A DNA stretch of 64,000 nucleotides from Acidobacteriota bacterium (GCA_003167215.1 PMTV01000039.1:89631-153630), one strand, 5' to 3'. Positions 1-11,161 are shown, counted from the stretch's first letter. The notes: a model not told the origin generated them from the letters alone. Translations and numbers: made by a program.

Positions 1-1
1 T

Positions 2-592
2 CCGTTCACCGTAATTCCGATGTTTGTTTCTGTCACGGAAGATTCGTCCGCATCCGAACGCCGGCAAGTGGCGCGCCGAGCCGCGTGGACTTGCGCGATT
101 GTGCTGAGTTCGTTCGCTCTGGCCGGCAGCTTGATTTTCAAAATGTTTGGAATCACCCTCCCCGCCTTCAAAATTGCCGGCGGAATCATCTTGTTGCGGA
201 TTGGCCTGGACATGCTGCAAGCGCGCCAATCCTCCACCAAAGTCACGCCGGAAGAAACTCAGGAGAGCACGACCAAAGCTGATGCGAGCATCATTCCTTT
301 AGGCATGCCGATGTTGGCCGGCCCCGGAGCAATTTCAACCGTGATGGTTTTAGTCGGGGAATCGCACGCCATATGGCAACACGGAGTAATTTACGCGACC
401 ATTCTTCTTGTGTCGTTTGTTTCGTATCTGGTCTTGGCGGGAGCTGACCGCGTGCGGCGCTACCTCGGAGATACGGGAATTCGCATCATGACGCGTCTGA
501 TGGGATTGCTGCTGGTCGCGCTGGCGGTACAGTTCGTCGCGAACGGCCTGACGGATTTCGGGCTGCTGAAACCGCTGGCTTCGCCATTCTGA
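2..592 (+). CDS. MarC-family integral membrane protein, 5' end cut by window
   Basis: The reading frame is open at the left edge of the window and encodes a Pro-Phe-Thr-Val-Ile-Pro stretch before the first ATG (position 20). That matches the conserved proline-rich end of the first membrane helix of the MarC/UPF0056 family, so about 20 residues are missing. About 196 residues remain, with several hydrophobic helices, a charged loop around residues 75-95, an AGPGAIST motif, and a final helix that includes a SRLMG-like element (TRLMG). Family members are inner-membrane proteins of unclear transport function; the old link of MarC to multidrug resistance was not upheld. The next gene converges on it 18 bases away. 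Family assignment is secure; function is unknown. Confidence 0.85.
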   Translation, partial: PFTVIPMFVSVTEDSSASERRQVARRAAWTCAIVLSSFALAGSLIFKMFGITLPAFKIAGGIILLRIGLDMLQARQSSTKVTPEETQESTTKADASIIPLGMPMLAGPGAISTVMVLVGESHAIWQHGVIYATILLVSFVSYLVLAGADRVRRYLGDTGIRIMTRLMGLLLVALAVQFVANGLTDFGLLKPLASPF

Positions 593-610
593 GCGCATTG
601 CCGCTCGCTC

Positions 611-1771
611 TTAGAATTCTTCCTCAATTTTCTTCAGCTTTGTAATTTTCAATTTTATTCGGAAATCGCGCGAACGCACTTCCGCCAGAATTGCGCGGCG
701 CGTCTCCGCGGGCAGCATTTCAGGTTCCAGCACGCCGGCCTCGTCGCGCGGAAAATGCTTGATGAAGACTGCGGCTATATGCGCAGTGGCATAAGAGATG
801 GGCGTCGCGATCAATCCGCGCTGGCGGATCTGAAAAAGCGAGGGAAAGCTTGCGTCCCATCGCACGAGCAAAGGCTGATCGTCCTTCATGCCTCGCAACA
901 ATACCGCGGCTGCAAACCTTGCATTGTAGAGGATGCCTCTCCGGATCAGCGCCGCCACATTCTTGGGCGTAAGCGTCTTGGGAAACCGTTTGCGGACGAT
1001 CCCTTGCGAACGGTTCAGCCTGCCTTGGCGGAACCAGCGGTACAAGCGATCGAAATCGTTCCCGCCGATTTTCGCGTCCATGTCGCGGATCGGGATCACG
1101 TAAGGCACCATGCAGACTTCGTCCTGCGCGGCCAGGTAAACGGTGGTCTCGCCAATCGGGGGCGGGAAGCGGAATTTTTCGCGGTCGGCAAATCGCTTTG
1201 CCAAAACGAACCGGCCGTTGCGATAGATCCTGGGCCTTGAAATCGCTTCGTCATAAGCGCCTTCGGGCGACCAGGTCGAAACCGGATCCTTGCTCTCCGT
1301 GCTCTCGAACAGGCGCAACTGAACCGACTCGACCGAATCGAGCAGTTCCGACCCGCGCTTGGCGAGAAGATTGGTTAAACCTGGAGCGGCCCCGGTGCAA
1401 ATCACCGCTGCCCGGTTTTTCGCCACGAAGCGTTTGTTGAATCGCAATTGTTCAGGTTTAAAAAGGCTGCGCGTGAGGTGGCTGTTCAAATCAAGGTAAT
1501 GCGCGCGCAGGCGCAGCGCAGCGCGAAGGATAATTTCGTTGAACACGGCCGGCGAAGCATTGACGATCAGATTGCAGCCGCGAGCCGCGCGAACGATGGA
1601 CCATAGATTTCGCGCGTTTGTTTCGACGACCTTTATTTCACTCTTCTTGCCCAGAAACTTTTGCGCGCGTTCGGGATCGCGATCGCCGCACCACACGGTG
1701 TGTCCTTGGCGCGCCAGCAATTGTGCCAGCAGCGAGCCGGTGCCGCCCACACCCAGAACGAAGATCCGCAT
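611..1771 (-). CDS. saccharopine dehydrogenase-like NAD(P)-binding oxidoreductase
   Basis: The 386-residue protein opens with a Rossmann fingerprint (GVGGTGSLLAQLLA, residues 7-20) and an acidic residue at the end of the second strand (CGDRD), typical of saccharopine dehydrogenase NADP-binding proteins. A CTGAAPGLTNLLA segment around residues 124-136 is the usual second conserved block of that family. The C-terminal half is a substrate domain I cannot match to a specific enzyme. No lysine-pathway gene lies nearby, so saccharopine need not be the substrate; many family members act on other amino acid-like or lipid substrates. It is transcribed divergently from moaA, with a 190-base gap between them. 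Confidence 0.75.
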   Translation of the reverse strand: MRIFVLGVGGTGSLLAQLLARQGHTVWCGDRDPERAQKFLGKKSEIKVVETNARNLWSIVRAARGCNLIVNASPAVFNEIILRAALRLRAHYLDLNSHLTRSLFKPEQLRFNKRFVAKNRAAVICTGAAPGLTNLLAKRGSELLDSVESVQLRLFESTESKDPVSTWSPEGAYDEAISRPRIYRNGRFVLAKRFADREKFRFPPPIGETTVYLAAQDEVCMVPYVIPIRDMDAKIGGNDFDRLYRWFRQGRLNRSQGIVRKRFPKTLTPKNVAALIRRGILYNARFAAAVLLRGMKDDQPLLVRWDASFPSLFQIRQRGLIATPISYATAHIAAVFIKHFPRDEAGVLEPEMLPAETRRAILAEVRSRDFRIKLKITKLKKIEEEF

Positions 1772-1961
1772 CGGCTCGAAACTTTACCACATCCAACAAG
1801 CCTACGGCCGCCGGCAACGCTGCCGCCGCCGGGGAAAATCCGAAATCTGCCCCGGTGCGCTGGAACGGTAGGAGATATGCGGGCCCCAGCGGTATACTGG
1901 CCGCTGCGTCTTTCTTCGACCCGGTTGCGACTTAAGGTCTGTGACCTATCCAAAGGAGTGA

Positions 1962-2942
1962 ATGCCGCTCGCTGACAAATTCGGACGCCAAATAACCGAC
2001 TTGCGCATCTCGGTCACCGACCGCTGCAATTTTCGATGCGTCTATTGCCGCTCGGCCAATCCCGAGAATCACATGGCGGAGCACGCTCTGCTCGAATGGG
2101 AGGAGTACGAGCGGCTGGCTCGCATCCTGGTCAGTATGGGGATTCGCAAAATTCGAGTAACCGGCGGCGAACCCTTGGTGCGCCCCGGCGTCGAAGACTT
2201 TATCGCGCAGCTGAAAGCGCTGGGCGTTCAGGATCTTTCGATGACCACGAACGGCCACTTGCTCGCGGAACGTTGCGATCGCCTGGTGGCGGCGGGACTG
2301 AATCGAATCAATATCAGTCTCGACTCTCTGGACCGCGATAAGTTCGAACAAATTACGCGCACAAAAACATTCGACCAGGTGCTCGCGGGAATTAAGGCCG
2401 CGCAGGCTTCTCCGCTGCGCCCGGTGAAAGTGAACGCCGTGTTGGTGCGCGGAATAAATGATGGCGAGGTTGAGGCGTTCGCGGAATTTGCGCGCGAGCA
2501 CGACATCGTGATGCGCTTCATCGAATTCATGCCGCTTGACGCCGACCGCACCTGGACCCGCGATCAGGTCGTCACCGCCGCGGAAGTCCATCGGCGGATT
2601 TCCGCACGCTGGCCGCTTATCCCGGTCATTCACGAGCGCAGCGAAACGGCGCGCAAGTATCGGTTTGTCGATGGCCGCGGCGAAATCGGGCTCATCGCGC
2701 CGGTGTCGCATCCGTTCTGCGGGCATTGCTCGCGCATCCGGCTTACAGCGGACGGAAAACTGCGCACCTGCCTTTTCAGCAAGGAAGATCACGACTTGAA
2801 ATTTATGTTGCGCGGCGGCGCCACCGACCGGGAAATCGGCGACACGATCCTCGCCATCGTCCATAAGAAAGAAAAGGGACATCGCATCAATGAAGCGGAT
2901 TTCATTCCGCCTTCGCGCACCATGGTTTTTATCGGCGGGTAG
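1962..2942 (+). CDS. moaA: GTP 3',8-cyclase MoaA (molybdenum cofactor synthesis)
   Basis: MoaA is a radical SAM enzyme that, with MoaC, converts GTP to cyclic pyranopterin monophosphate, the first step of molybdopterin synthesis. The N-terminal [4Fe-4S] motif C-x3-C-x2-C lies at Cys22, Cys26 and Cys29, after the TDLRISVTDR lead-in. The second, GTP-binding cluster motif C-x2-C-x13-C lies at about Cys253-Cys270. The chain ends in the Gly-Gly tail typical of MoaA. Length (326) is normal. The ATG is preceded by AAGGAG five to six bases upstream, which fixes the start. No other molybdopterin gene is in the window, so the pathway is scattered in this genome. Confidence 0.95.
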   Translation: MPLADKFGRQITDLRISVTDRCNFRCVYCRSANPENHMAEHALLEWEEYERLARILVSMGIRKIRVTGGEPLVRPGVEDFIAQLKALGVQDLSMTTNGHLLAERCDRLVAAGLNRINISLDSLDRDKFEQITRTKTFDQVLAGIKAAQASPLRPVKVNAVLVRGINDGEVEAFAEFAREHDIVMRFIEFMPLDADRTWTRDQVVTAAEVHRRISARWPLIPVIHERSETARKYRFVDGRGEIGLIAPVSHPFCGHCSRIRLTADGKLRTCLFSKEDHDLKFMLRGGATDREIGDTILAIVHKKEKGHRINEADFIPPSRTMVFIGG

Positions 2943-3012
2943 TTCGCGTTTCGCTGCGAAGCTCTGTGGCCGCAGATTCTCATTCTCAGAAAATACCCAG
3001 GAGCCCGCTTAG

Positions 3013-3459
3013 ATGGCGGATGAGGAATCCAAATATTTCTCGCTCACCGAAGCCGAACGACTTCGCGTTCAGCTCGAACCGGTGCTGATCGAAGCCATGG
3101 AGTCGCGCCGCAAATTGGGCGAAGCGGAAGAGCAACTGAACGCGCTCGCCGAACGCATCCAGCGCTCCGGTGGCCTTTTGATTTCCTACGAGAAAACCGC
3201 GCGCATGCGATTGGATCGCAATCGCTCGGAGGAAGCTGTGCGTTCTGCGCTCGAGCAGATTCAAGCCACCGGCTGCGTGGTGAAGGATCTGGACGTCGGC
3301 CTGTTGGACTTTCCCGCGCGCATTAACAATCAGGAAGTTTATTTGTGCTGGCGACTGGGCGAAGATCGCATCCGGTTTTATCACCGACAGGACGAAGGTT
3401 TTTCGGCGCGCAAGCCTATCGATCCACGCGACTCCGGCTACAGCAGCCCGGTCCAGTAA
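3013..3459 (+). CDS. DUF2203 family protein
   Basis: A 148-residue soluble protein. The first half is a charged helical region that could form a coiled coil (residues 15-55). The second half carries the DUF2203 signature: GLLDFPA followed by VYLCWRLGE, then FYHRQDEGF near the C-terminus. Members are found in several soil and thermophilic bacteria and have no known function. It lies downstream of moaA in the same direction, with a gap of about 70 bases, and 44 bases before the large thioredoxin-domain gene. Confidence 0.8.
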   Translation: MADEESKYFSLTEAERLRVQLEPVLIEAMESRRKLGEAEEQLNALAERIQRSGGLLISYEKTARMRLDRNRSEEAVRSALEQIQATGCVVKDLDVGLLDFPARINNQEVYLCWRLGEDRIRFYHRQDEGFSARKPIDPRDSGYSSPVQ

Positions 3460-3503
3460 ATGCACGGCGCGAATTGTCTGCCGCCAACTTCATCTGAGGA
3501 CTC

Positions 3504-5630
3504 GTGACCAATCCCATCGAAAATCGCTTGAAGGATTCTACCAGCCCCTATCTGCGTTCCGCGGCGCACCAGCCGGTGGACTGGCACGAGTGGGGCGAAG
3601 AAGCATTTGCGCGCGCGCGGGCCGAAAATAAACCGATCCTGCTGGATATTGGTGCGGTCTGGTGCCATTGGTGCCACGTCATCGACCGCGAGAGCTACGA
3701 AAATCCTGAGATCGCGGCAATAATTAATCGCTTTTACGTTCCGGTGAAAGTGGATCGCGACGAACGGCCCGACGTGGATTCGCGTTATCAATCCGCAATC
3801 AGCGCAATTTCCGGGCAGGGCGGCTGGCCCTTGACTGCGTTCCTCACGCCCGATGGAAAACCGTTTTTCGGCGGCACTTATTTCCCGCCCGAAGACGCCA
3901 TGGGCCGGCCGGGCTTCAAGCGCATCCTGGCCTCCATCGCCGAAGCTTTCAAAACGCGGCGTACCGAAGTGGACACTTCGGCAGTGGCGCTGGAGGAAGC
4001 CGTCGCCAAGTCGGAAGTGTTTCGTGCCGCGCGCGGTGAATTCGATGCGGGGATTGTAGATGCTGTCGTCGAATCGGCGCTCCATCTGTTTGATGAACAC
4101 AACGGCGGTTTCGGGCAATCGCCGAAGTTCCCGCACGCCAGCGCCGTGGATTTGTTGCTCGAGCGGTATCAATCCACACGCGATCCGCATTTGCTGCTAG
4201 TTGCCGACCGCACACTGGAAGCCATGGCGTCCGGAGGCGTTTACGACCAGCTCGGCGGCGGATTTCACCGCTACTCGGTGGACGAACGCTGGTGCGTGCC
4301 GCACTTCGAAAAAATGACGTACGACAACTCGGAGTTGCTGAAGAATTTTCTGCACGGCTATCAAGTGACGAGCAAGCCTCTTTTCCGCGAAACGGCGGAA
4401 GGGATTATTTCGTGGGTGAACGAGGTGCTTTCCGATCAAGCGCGTGGCGGATTCTACGCGAGCCAGGACGCCGACCAGACTCTGGACGACGACGGCGATT
4501 ATTTCACCTGGACGCAGGCGGAGGTGCGCGCTGTGCTTTCCGCGGAGGAGTCGCGCGCGGTGGAACTGTATTACGACGTCAATAAGCGCGGAGAAATGCA
4601 TCACAACCCGGAGAAGAATGTTCTCTGGGTCGCGTCGAGCGTCGCCGAGCTCGCGGCGAAAATGGGGCTCGACGAATCGAACACGCGAATTCTGCTCGCT
4701 CGCGCAAAAGGAAAATTGCTCGCGGCGCGCCGCGAGAGGCATCCCACCCCCGCAATTGACACCACCATCTACGTTGGCTGGAATGCGATGTTTGTTTCTG
4801 CTTATCTCGAAGCCGCGCGCGTCCTGGGCCGCAAAGATTGCCGTCAGTTCGCGCTCAAAACATTGGATCGCCTGATGGCGGAAGCTTGGGATGAATCCAA
4901 AGGTTTCCTGCATCGTGCGGGGGGCCCGCGTCTGGAGGGTACGCTCGATGACCAGATCTTCGCTGCGGGTGCGCTGCTCGATGCCTACGAAGCGACCATG
5001 GACCCCAAGTATTTCGAGAAAGCTGAGCGTGCCATGCGGCTTGCCGTCGAACGCTTCGGCGATCCCGAAGGCGGGGGATTCTTCGACCGCGCGAAGGATG
5101 CGGCGCCGATGGGCGGCCTCGAAGTTCGGCGCAAACCGCTTCAGGATTCACCCACGCCCGGAACAAATTCCGTTGCGGTGATCGTTCTCGACAGGCTCTA
5201 CGCATTCACGGGCGAAAAGCTCTATCGCGATTGGGCGGAGAAAACTCTGGAAGCTTTCATAGGGCTGGTTCCGCAATACGGATTATTCGCCGCAACATAC
5301 GGCCTGGCGGCGCTGTTGCATTCGCGCCATCCAATTCAAGTGGTAGTGTTGGGCGCCACTGAAGATCCAAATGCTGCCGCGCTTGAAAACGCAGCCAACG
5401 GAGTCTATCGCTTTGGTAAAGCGGTCTTGCGCGTTACCCCTGAACGGTTGATTTCCGCATCACTCGCTCCGGCGCTCAGCGAAACGTTACCTCACCTCGA
5501 CGCCGCAAAGCCGCAAGCGCTCGTCTGTATTGAGACCACCTGTCATCCGCCGGTCACGACTCCCGACAAGCTCACTTCCCTCATCAGGGAAATCACAGGC
5601 GACGTATCCGGCGCCGCGGCCGCACCGTAA
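3504..5630 (+). CDS. DUF255 thioredoxin-domain protein (YyaL/SPATA20-like)
   Basis: This 708-residue protein has the N-terminal thioredoxin-like domain of the YyaL/SPATA20 family (residues 1-165). It includes the opening [11 protein letters not shown] and the redox-type motif W-C-H-W-C-H at Cys54 and Cys57. The rest resembles an alpha/alpha toroid of the six-hairpin glycosidase or epimerase type, with [14 protein letters not shown] and [11 protein letters not shown] around residues 250-275. The family is widespread, and its reaction is not established. The start is the GTG at 3504, preceded closely by TGAGGA. Length is usual for the family. Identification as DUF255 is firm; the role is unknown. 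Confidence 0.9.
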   Translation: MTNPIENRLKDSTSPYLRSAAHQPVDWHEWGEEAFARARAENKPILLDIGAVWCHWCHVIDRESYENPEIAAIINRFYVPVKVDRDERPDVDSRYQSAISAISGQGGWPLTAFLTPDGKPFFGGTYFPPEDAMGRPGFKRILASIAEAFKTRRTEVDTSAVALEEAVAKSEVFRAARGEFDAGIVDAVVESALHLFDEHNGGFGQSPKFPHASAVDLLLERYQSTRDPHLLLVADRTLEAMASGGVYDQLGGGFHRYSVDERWCVPHFEKMTYDNSELLKNFLHGYQVTSKPLFRETAEGIISWVNEVLSDQARGGFYASQDADQTLDDDGDYFTWTQAEVRAVLSAEESRAVELYYDVNKRGEMHHNPEKNVLWVASSVAELAAKMGLDESNTRILLARAKGKLLAARRERHPTPAIDTTIYVGWNAMFVSAYLEAARVLGRKDCRQFALKTLDRLMAEAWDESKGFLHRAGGPRLEGTLDDQIFAAGALLDAYEATMDPKYFEKAERAMRLAVERFGDPEGGGFFDRAKDAAPMGGLEVRRKPLQDSPTPGTNSVAVIVLDRLYAFTGEKLYRDWAEKTLEAFIGLVPQYGLFAATYGLAALLHSRHPIQVVVLGATEDPNAAALENAANGVYRFGKAVLRVTPERLISASLAPALSETLPHLDAAKPQALVCIETTCHPPVTTPDKLTSLIREITGDVSGAAAAP

Positions 5631-5668
5631 TCCTCGCTTACAGTCCAAGTGACTCGCGCGTGGAGTGA

Positions 5669-7159
<1,491 letters not shown>

Positions 7160-7280
7160 GCTGGTGAGAGGCCCTGCACCCACATTGGCGGGGCACAACG
7201 CTTTGAAGGCTCAGGAGTTGCAAGAGCGATGGAACAAATTAGCGGCCTGAACCGTAATACAGAGTGGAAGGAGGGGGGCC

Positions 7281-7544
7281 ATGATGTTTCTACTCTCTGT
7301 GACGCTGTTGTATTTCCTGCCCTCGATCATCGGCCACAAGAAGCGAGACTTCACGGGCATCTTTATCCTGAATCTCCTGCTTGGCTGGACGGTGATCGGA
7401 TGGATTATCGCGATGATTTGGGCTTGCGCGGCCGGCGACCAGCAGCCCGTTTATGCAATTGCTGGTCCGGCCCGCTACTGCACGAGGTGTGGAGCGATGA
7501 CGCCTGGTGCTCATTTCTGCCCAACCTGCGCTCGCCCGTTGTAA
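7281..7544 (+). CDS. small membrane protein, superinfection-immunity-like, with C-terminal zinc ribbon
   Basis: 87 residues. Two hydrophobic helices (about residues 1-16 and 25-50) carry the pattern YFLPSIIG...NLLLGWTVIGWIIAMIWA, which resembles the superinfection immunity family (T4 Imm-like, common in bacterial chromosomes). A C-terminal C-x2-C...C-x2-C pair (CTRCG, CPTC) looks like a zinc ribbon of the kind often attached to small bacterial membrane proteins. A strong AAGGAGG precedes the ATG. The chromosomal family is not shown to block phage; that link is only by homology. The next gene starts about 35 bases downstream, so they may be co-transcribed. Confidence 0.7.
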   Translation: MMFLLSVTLLYFLPSIIGHKKRDFTGIFILNLLLGWTVIGWIIAMIWACAAGDQQPVYAIAGPARYCTRCGAMTPGAHFCPTCARPL

Positions 7545-7578
7545 CTCGCATGATTCGCGCATCCGGCGGGGTGCGCTA

Positions 7579-8268
7579 GTGGCGGGTCCTGAAGCCGATC
7601 AAACCCTGCGCGAAGAATTCAATCGCTGGGCCGATGCGGGCAAGGGCGAATCGATGGAGCACGACCACTGGCCCATCGCCAAGCCCACCCTCGGCCTGAT
7701 GCAGATTGAGCCCACCGACAATATCGTCGATGTGGGCTGCGGCGCGGGCTGGCTTTCGCGCGTTCTCGCCAAGCGCGTTCCGCAAGGCCGCGTGGTCGGC
7801 ATGGACATTTCCGACGAGATGATCCATCACGCGCGGCGCGCCAGCGTCGATCTCGCGAACCTGGTTTTCGTCGTCGGTGAAGTGAACGAAATTCCCTGGG
7901 AAGCGAATTTTTTCACCCGCGCGATTTCAGTCGAATCTTCCTACTACTGGCCCGACCCCGCCAAGGGCATCCGCGAAATTTATCGCGTGTTGCACGAAAA
8001 CGGCTCGGCCTGGATCCTGATCAACTACTACCGCGACAACCCGTATTGCCATCAATGGGGCGAAAAACTTGCCGTCCCGACGCACCTGCTTTCCGCCGCT
8101 GAATGGGAAAAGCTGTTTCGCGAAGCAGGTTTTGCGAATGTCGCCCATCGCCTGCTCCCAGATCCCACTCCCACGCCCGAGACTTACACCGGCCGCTGGT
8201 TCCGCGACGCGAAAGAGCTAGCCGCCTTCCGCGCCATCGGTGCCCTCCTAGTCCACGGCACAAAGTAA
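7579..8268 (+). CDS. class I SAM-dependent methyltransferase
   Basis: The SAM-binding glycine loop VDVGCGAGWLSRVL lies near residues 50-65, followed by an acidic residue ending the next strand (VGMDIS). Later motifs fit a UbiE/methyltransferase-11 type fold. The substrate cannot be told from sequence. The frame is open further upstream (an alternative start at 7507 would overlap the preceding gene). The GTG at 7579 is favoured: it avoids that overlap, has a GGCGGGG stretch upstream, and gives a normal 229-residue length. Confidence 0.8.
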   Translation: MAGPEADQTLREEFNRWADAGKGESMEHDHWPIAKPTLGLMQIEPTDNIVDVGCGAGWLSRVLAKRVPQGRVVGMDISDEMIHHARRASVDLANLVFVVGEVNEIPWEANFFTRAISVESSYYWPDPAKGIREIYRVLHENGSAWILINYYRDNPYCHQWGEKLAVPTHLLSAAEWEKLFREAGFANVAHRLLPDPTPTPETYTGRWFRDAKELAAFRAIGALLVHGTK

Positions 8269-8389
8269 GTGCTGGCCGGGCGTTGAGCCTATTTGATGTG
8301 TCGCCCGCTAATAAACTTGGAGCCAGGCGCGGTATGATTGCATCGAATTCTGCGACGAGATTACTCAGAACGTATGCACGGAGAATGCT

Positions 8390-9538
8390 TTGAACGACAC
8401 GCAGCATAAGTGGATCGACGGAATGAAATGCGTTCTGGAGACCCTGAATCAGGGCGTGATCATCAATGACCATCGCAGCCGGGTGGTCTTCGCGAACCGC
8501 CTGTTCCTGAAAATGATCGGGATGACCTCGGAAGAGCTTGTGGGGCGCCTCGTCGCAGAATTGTATCCACCCGAAGATGTCCCAGCGCTTTTGAAGCACA
8601 TCGAGCAGAGAGAAGCGGAAGGACAAGGCCAGTACGAGTTCTTCGTGCCGCGGGTCGGAGGCGAAAAATTACCGGTGCTGATTACCTCGCGCCAAATCAA
8701 AGACCCGGACGGCAACACGTTTGCGGTGGTCACGGCCACGGACATTACCGAACAGAAACGCGCCGAGAATGCGCTGCGCCAAGCCAATGTTCAGCTCGAG
8801 CAGCGCCATCGAGAGATCGAAGAAGATCTGCTGCTCGCGGCACGCGTGCAACAGAGCCTCGCTCCCAGCGGATTGACTTGGGGCAAGGTGTTGGTCGAGA
8901 CGTTCTATCAGCCGGTGCGAACGATCGGCGGAGATTTTGGACTCGTCGCGCCGCGCGGCGGCAACCTTAGTCTCATGGTTTGCGATGTCTCGGGGCATGG
9001 CATCGGTTCAGCGCTCGTCGCCAACCGCATCTACACCGAGACAATGTCTCAAATAGAGCGCGGCATCGGGCTCGGCGCGATGATGAAGCACCTCAACACC
9101 TTCGTGAAAGGGAATCTCGGCAGCTCGGTGTTCTACTTCACCATGGTGGCTGCGCGATTGAATTACGAGGACCGCAGCCTGGAATTCGCCGGCGCCGGCC
9201 ACCCACCGGCGATGATCGTTCAGCCAGGAGAGACGCCGCGGTTGCTCGAATCGCGCAGCGCAGTCCTCGGTTTGCTCGATGACGCGGTTGACAACGAAGC
9301 GTCGATAGAAGTCCCAGTGCAACCAGGCGATCGCGTGGTGATTTACACCGACGGCTTCACCGAAAGTTTCAACGCTCACAGCGATATGCTCGGCGTCGAG
9401 GGCTTCGGAGAAATCGTCCGAGAGGCTTCGGAGTTGCCGCTGCCTGAAATGAAGCGTCAGATTCTGGATCGAATCGAAGCCTGGCGCAGTGGCCCGGCCG
9501 CCGACGACATGTCGCTCGTCCTGATCGAAGTCCCGTGA
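8390..9538 (+). CDS. PAS domain - PP2C (SpoIIE/RsbU-type) phosphatase
   Basis: A 382-residue cytosolic signalling protein. A PAS sensor domain spans roughly residues 10-120 and ends in the usual DITEQKRAE linker. A short coiled coil follows (120-150), then a SpoIIE/RsbU-type serine phosphatase domain (165-380). The metal-binding aspartates appear intact: Asp182 in GGDF, the DVSGHG block near 199, DGFTE, and DDMSLV near the end. After GGDF the usual Tyr-Asp is replaced by Gly-Leu. Such enzymes dephosphorylate STAS-domain antagonists in partner-switching systems. A candidate kinase/antagonist pair lies at 28925-29749. Translation starts at a TTG with GGAG six bases upstream. Confidence 0.88.
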   Translation: MNDTQHKWIDGMKCVLETLNQGVIINDHRSRVVFANRLFLKMIGMTSEELVGRLVAELYPPEDVPALLKHIEQREAEGQGQYEFFVPRVGGEKLPVLITSRQIKDPDGNTFAVVTATDITEQKRAENALRQANVQLEQRHREIEEDLLLAARVQQSLAPSGLTWGKVLVETFYQPVRTIGGDFGLVAPRGGNLSLMVCDVSGHGIGSALVANRIYTETMSQIERGIGLGAMMKHLNTFVKGNLGSSVFYFTMVAARLNYEDRSLEFAGAGHPPAMIVQPGETPRLLESRSAVLGLLDDAVDNEASIEVPVQPGDRVVIYTDGFTESFNAHSDMLGVEGFGEIVREASELPLPEMKRQILDRIEAWRSGPAADDMSLVLIEVP

Positions 9539-9632
9539 AGAAGTGCCATAAAGAAGTTCCATGAAATTTGTTCCGTGAGATTTCCAGTGGCTGCCGGCTC
9601 GCCAGCCACATTGAAATCCATTCGTGCCAGGT

Positions 9633-9661
9633 TTGACTCGTTGTACTGGCGCGGATATACT
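9633..9661 (+). promoter_or_regulatory. sigma-70-type promoter upstream of nuoB
   Basis: TTGACT at 9633-9638 and TATACT at 9656-9661 are separated by 17 bases. They lie about 40 bases upstream of the nuoB ATG. This is one mismatch from consensus in each box. Confidence 0.6.
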
Positions 9662-9701
9662 GCGCGTCTTTGTAGGCAGTTTGGTGAGGTAGAATAGGCT
9701 C

Positions 9702-10262
9702 ATGGGAGTTATAGACAATCGGTTTGAACGCAGCTACGTCCTTTCGACGGTGGATTACGTTTTCAATTGGGCGCGCAAGAGCGCGATTTGGCCGCTGACG
9801 TTTGGCCTGGCGTGCTGCGCCATCGAAATGATCGCTTCGACCACTTCGCGATTCGATATTGCGCGTTTCGGCGCCGAAGTTTTCAGGCCGTCGCCCCGCC
9901 AGGCGGACTTGATGATCGTAGCCGGCACCGTGACGCTGAAAATGTCGCCGGTGCTGAAGCGCGTGTGGGAGCAAATGCCGGAGCCGAAGTGGTGTATATC
10001 GATGGGCGCGTGTTCCAGCGTGGGTGGCCCGTTCAACGTGTATTCGGTGCTGCAGGGCGTGGACCGCATCGTTCCGGTGGACGTGTACGTGATTGGGTGC
10101 CCGCCTAGGCCTGAGGCCCTGTTCTATGCTCTCCTGAAGCTCCAGGACAAGATTGACCTGATGTCGCTGGCCAAGCGGCCCACGGAAGTCCGCTTGCAGC
10201 CGGAGATGGTCGAGGAATTCAAAAGCGGCGTGATGGTTGCCCAGTCGCCGCAATCGCGCTAA
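9702..10262 (+). CDS. nuoB: NADH-quinone oxidoreductase subunit B (complex I, N2 cluster)
   Basis: NuoB carries the terminal N2 [4Fe-4S] cluster of complex I, which passes electrons to quinone. All four expected ligands are visible: the adjacent pair Cys38-Cys39 (LACCAIEM), Cys104 (SMGACSS) and Cys133 (GCPPRPE). The GTVTLKM and [10 protein letters not shown] blocks are canonical, and the length (186) is normal. What is unusual is the setting: no nuoA, nuoC or nuoD flanks it, whereas these usually sit together. The neighbour instead is a Rieske protein 20 bases downstream. It may be the main NuoB encoded apart from its operon, or a second copy. Confidence 0.93.
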   Translation: MGVIDNRFERSYVLSTVDYVFNWARKSAIWPLTFGLACCAIEMIASTTSRFDIARFGAEVFRPSPRQADLMIVAGTVTLKMSPVLKRVWEQMPEPKWCISMGACSSVGGPFNVYSVLQGVDRIVPVDVYVIGCPPRPEALFYALLKLQDKIDLMSLAKRPTEVRLQPEMVEEFKSGVMVAQSPQSR

Positions 10263-10282
10263 ATCTACTAGAGGGCCAACCA

Positions 10283-10588
10283 ATGGCGTTTCTGCGCACA
10301 GCGAAGAAGGACGAGGTCCCGCCCGGAATGATTCGTGAGTTTCAGATTGACGGGAAGACCTTTGCTCTAGCAAACGTTGACGGTAAACTGTTTGCCATCA
10401 ATAACTTATGCCTCCATCGTGGAGGGCCATTGGGCCAGGGCGAGCTTCACGGCCAAATCGTCACTTGCCCCTGGCATGGGTGGCAGTACGACGTCACCAC
10501 GGGAAAGCTGGTCACTAACCCTGCCGTCGCTTGCGAGACGTATGGGGTGGAAGTCCGCGGCGACGATATCTTCGTAGATGTAGGCTAA
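10283..10588 (+). CDS. Rieske [2Fe-2S] ferredoxin-like protein
   Basis: A single 101-residue Rieske domain with both ligand boxes: C-L-H (Cys43, His45) and C-P-W-H (Cys62, His65). This is the soluble ferredoxin type used with dioxygenases or NirD-like partners, not the membrane-anchored bc1 subunit, because no N-terminal helix is present. It follows nuoB by 20 bases on the same strand and is probably transcribed with it. No oxygenase lies nearby, so its electron partner is unknown. Confidence 0.88.
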   Translation: MAFLRTAKKDEVPPGMIREFQIDGKTFALANVDGKLFAINNLCLHRGGPLGQGELHGQIVTCPWHGWQYDVTTGKLVTNPAVACETYGVEVRGDDIFVDVG

Positions 10589-10702
10589 GGCTGGACTTAG
10601 GCGCAACTTTACTGCTTCCGTGCCTGCCCCAAAAATTCCGCCAATAAAGTTATCCATTTTGCATACCTTTCCGTGTATATTGCGCGCGGCACTTTTTGAC
10701 GG

Positions 10703-11161
10703 ATGACACAACCTCCTTCCAAACCAAAACGCTGGCTGCTCGCCGTAGACCCTCGCGTTTATCACTGGGATACCCTTTTCGTGAAGGGCAAGGAAATGTG
10801 GCGGCACGCCGGGAACCGTCCTGACGCGCTGCGCCAACTGAAGCAGGTTCAGCGAGGCGACCGCGCGCTTTGCTACCACGGCAAAGCGGAGCATGCGGTG
10901 TATGCCCTGGCCGAAGTCAGCCGCGATCCCTATCCCGACCCGCACGATCACGATTCGAAAAAAATGGTGATGGACTTGCGAGCGATTGAGCGATTGCCTC
11001 GCCAAGTGACGCTCGTTGAGCTGCGCGAAAATCGTTTGCTGCGCAAAATAAAATTTCTGAAGAATACGCGCCTCACCATCTGCCCGCTCACCGACGAAGA
11101 ATATGCCGAGATCCTGCGCATGGCCGGCATCGTGGCTTCCCCCGGCATTCCTTTGCCCTGA
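10703..11161 (+). CDS. EVE domain protein
   Basis: A 152-residue protein with the PUA-like EVE fold pattern: an opening KRWLLAVDP, a W-x-H-x-G-x-R-P stretch around residues 33-41, GDRALCYHG, and an AEVSRDPYPDP segment. EVE domains bind modified nucleobases in DNA or RNA, and some are linked to restriction or RNA-modification systems. Nothing next to it suggests a restriction locus. The specific ligand is not predictable. Confidence 0.82.
   Translation: MTQPPSKPKRWLLAVDPRVYHWDTLFVKGKEMWRHAGNRPDALRQLKQVQRGDRALCYHGKAEHAVYALAEVSRDPYPDPHDHDSKKMVMDLRAIERLPRQVTLVELRENRLLRKIKFLKNTRLTICPLTDEEYAEILRMAGIVASPGIPLP

Noticed and set aside
1772..1961. Molybdenum-cofactor riboswitch before moaA, and TATACT at 1893
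   Set aside because: I could not draw the expected helices, and TATACT has no -35 box at a proper distance.
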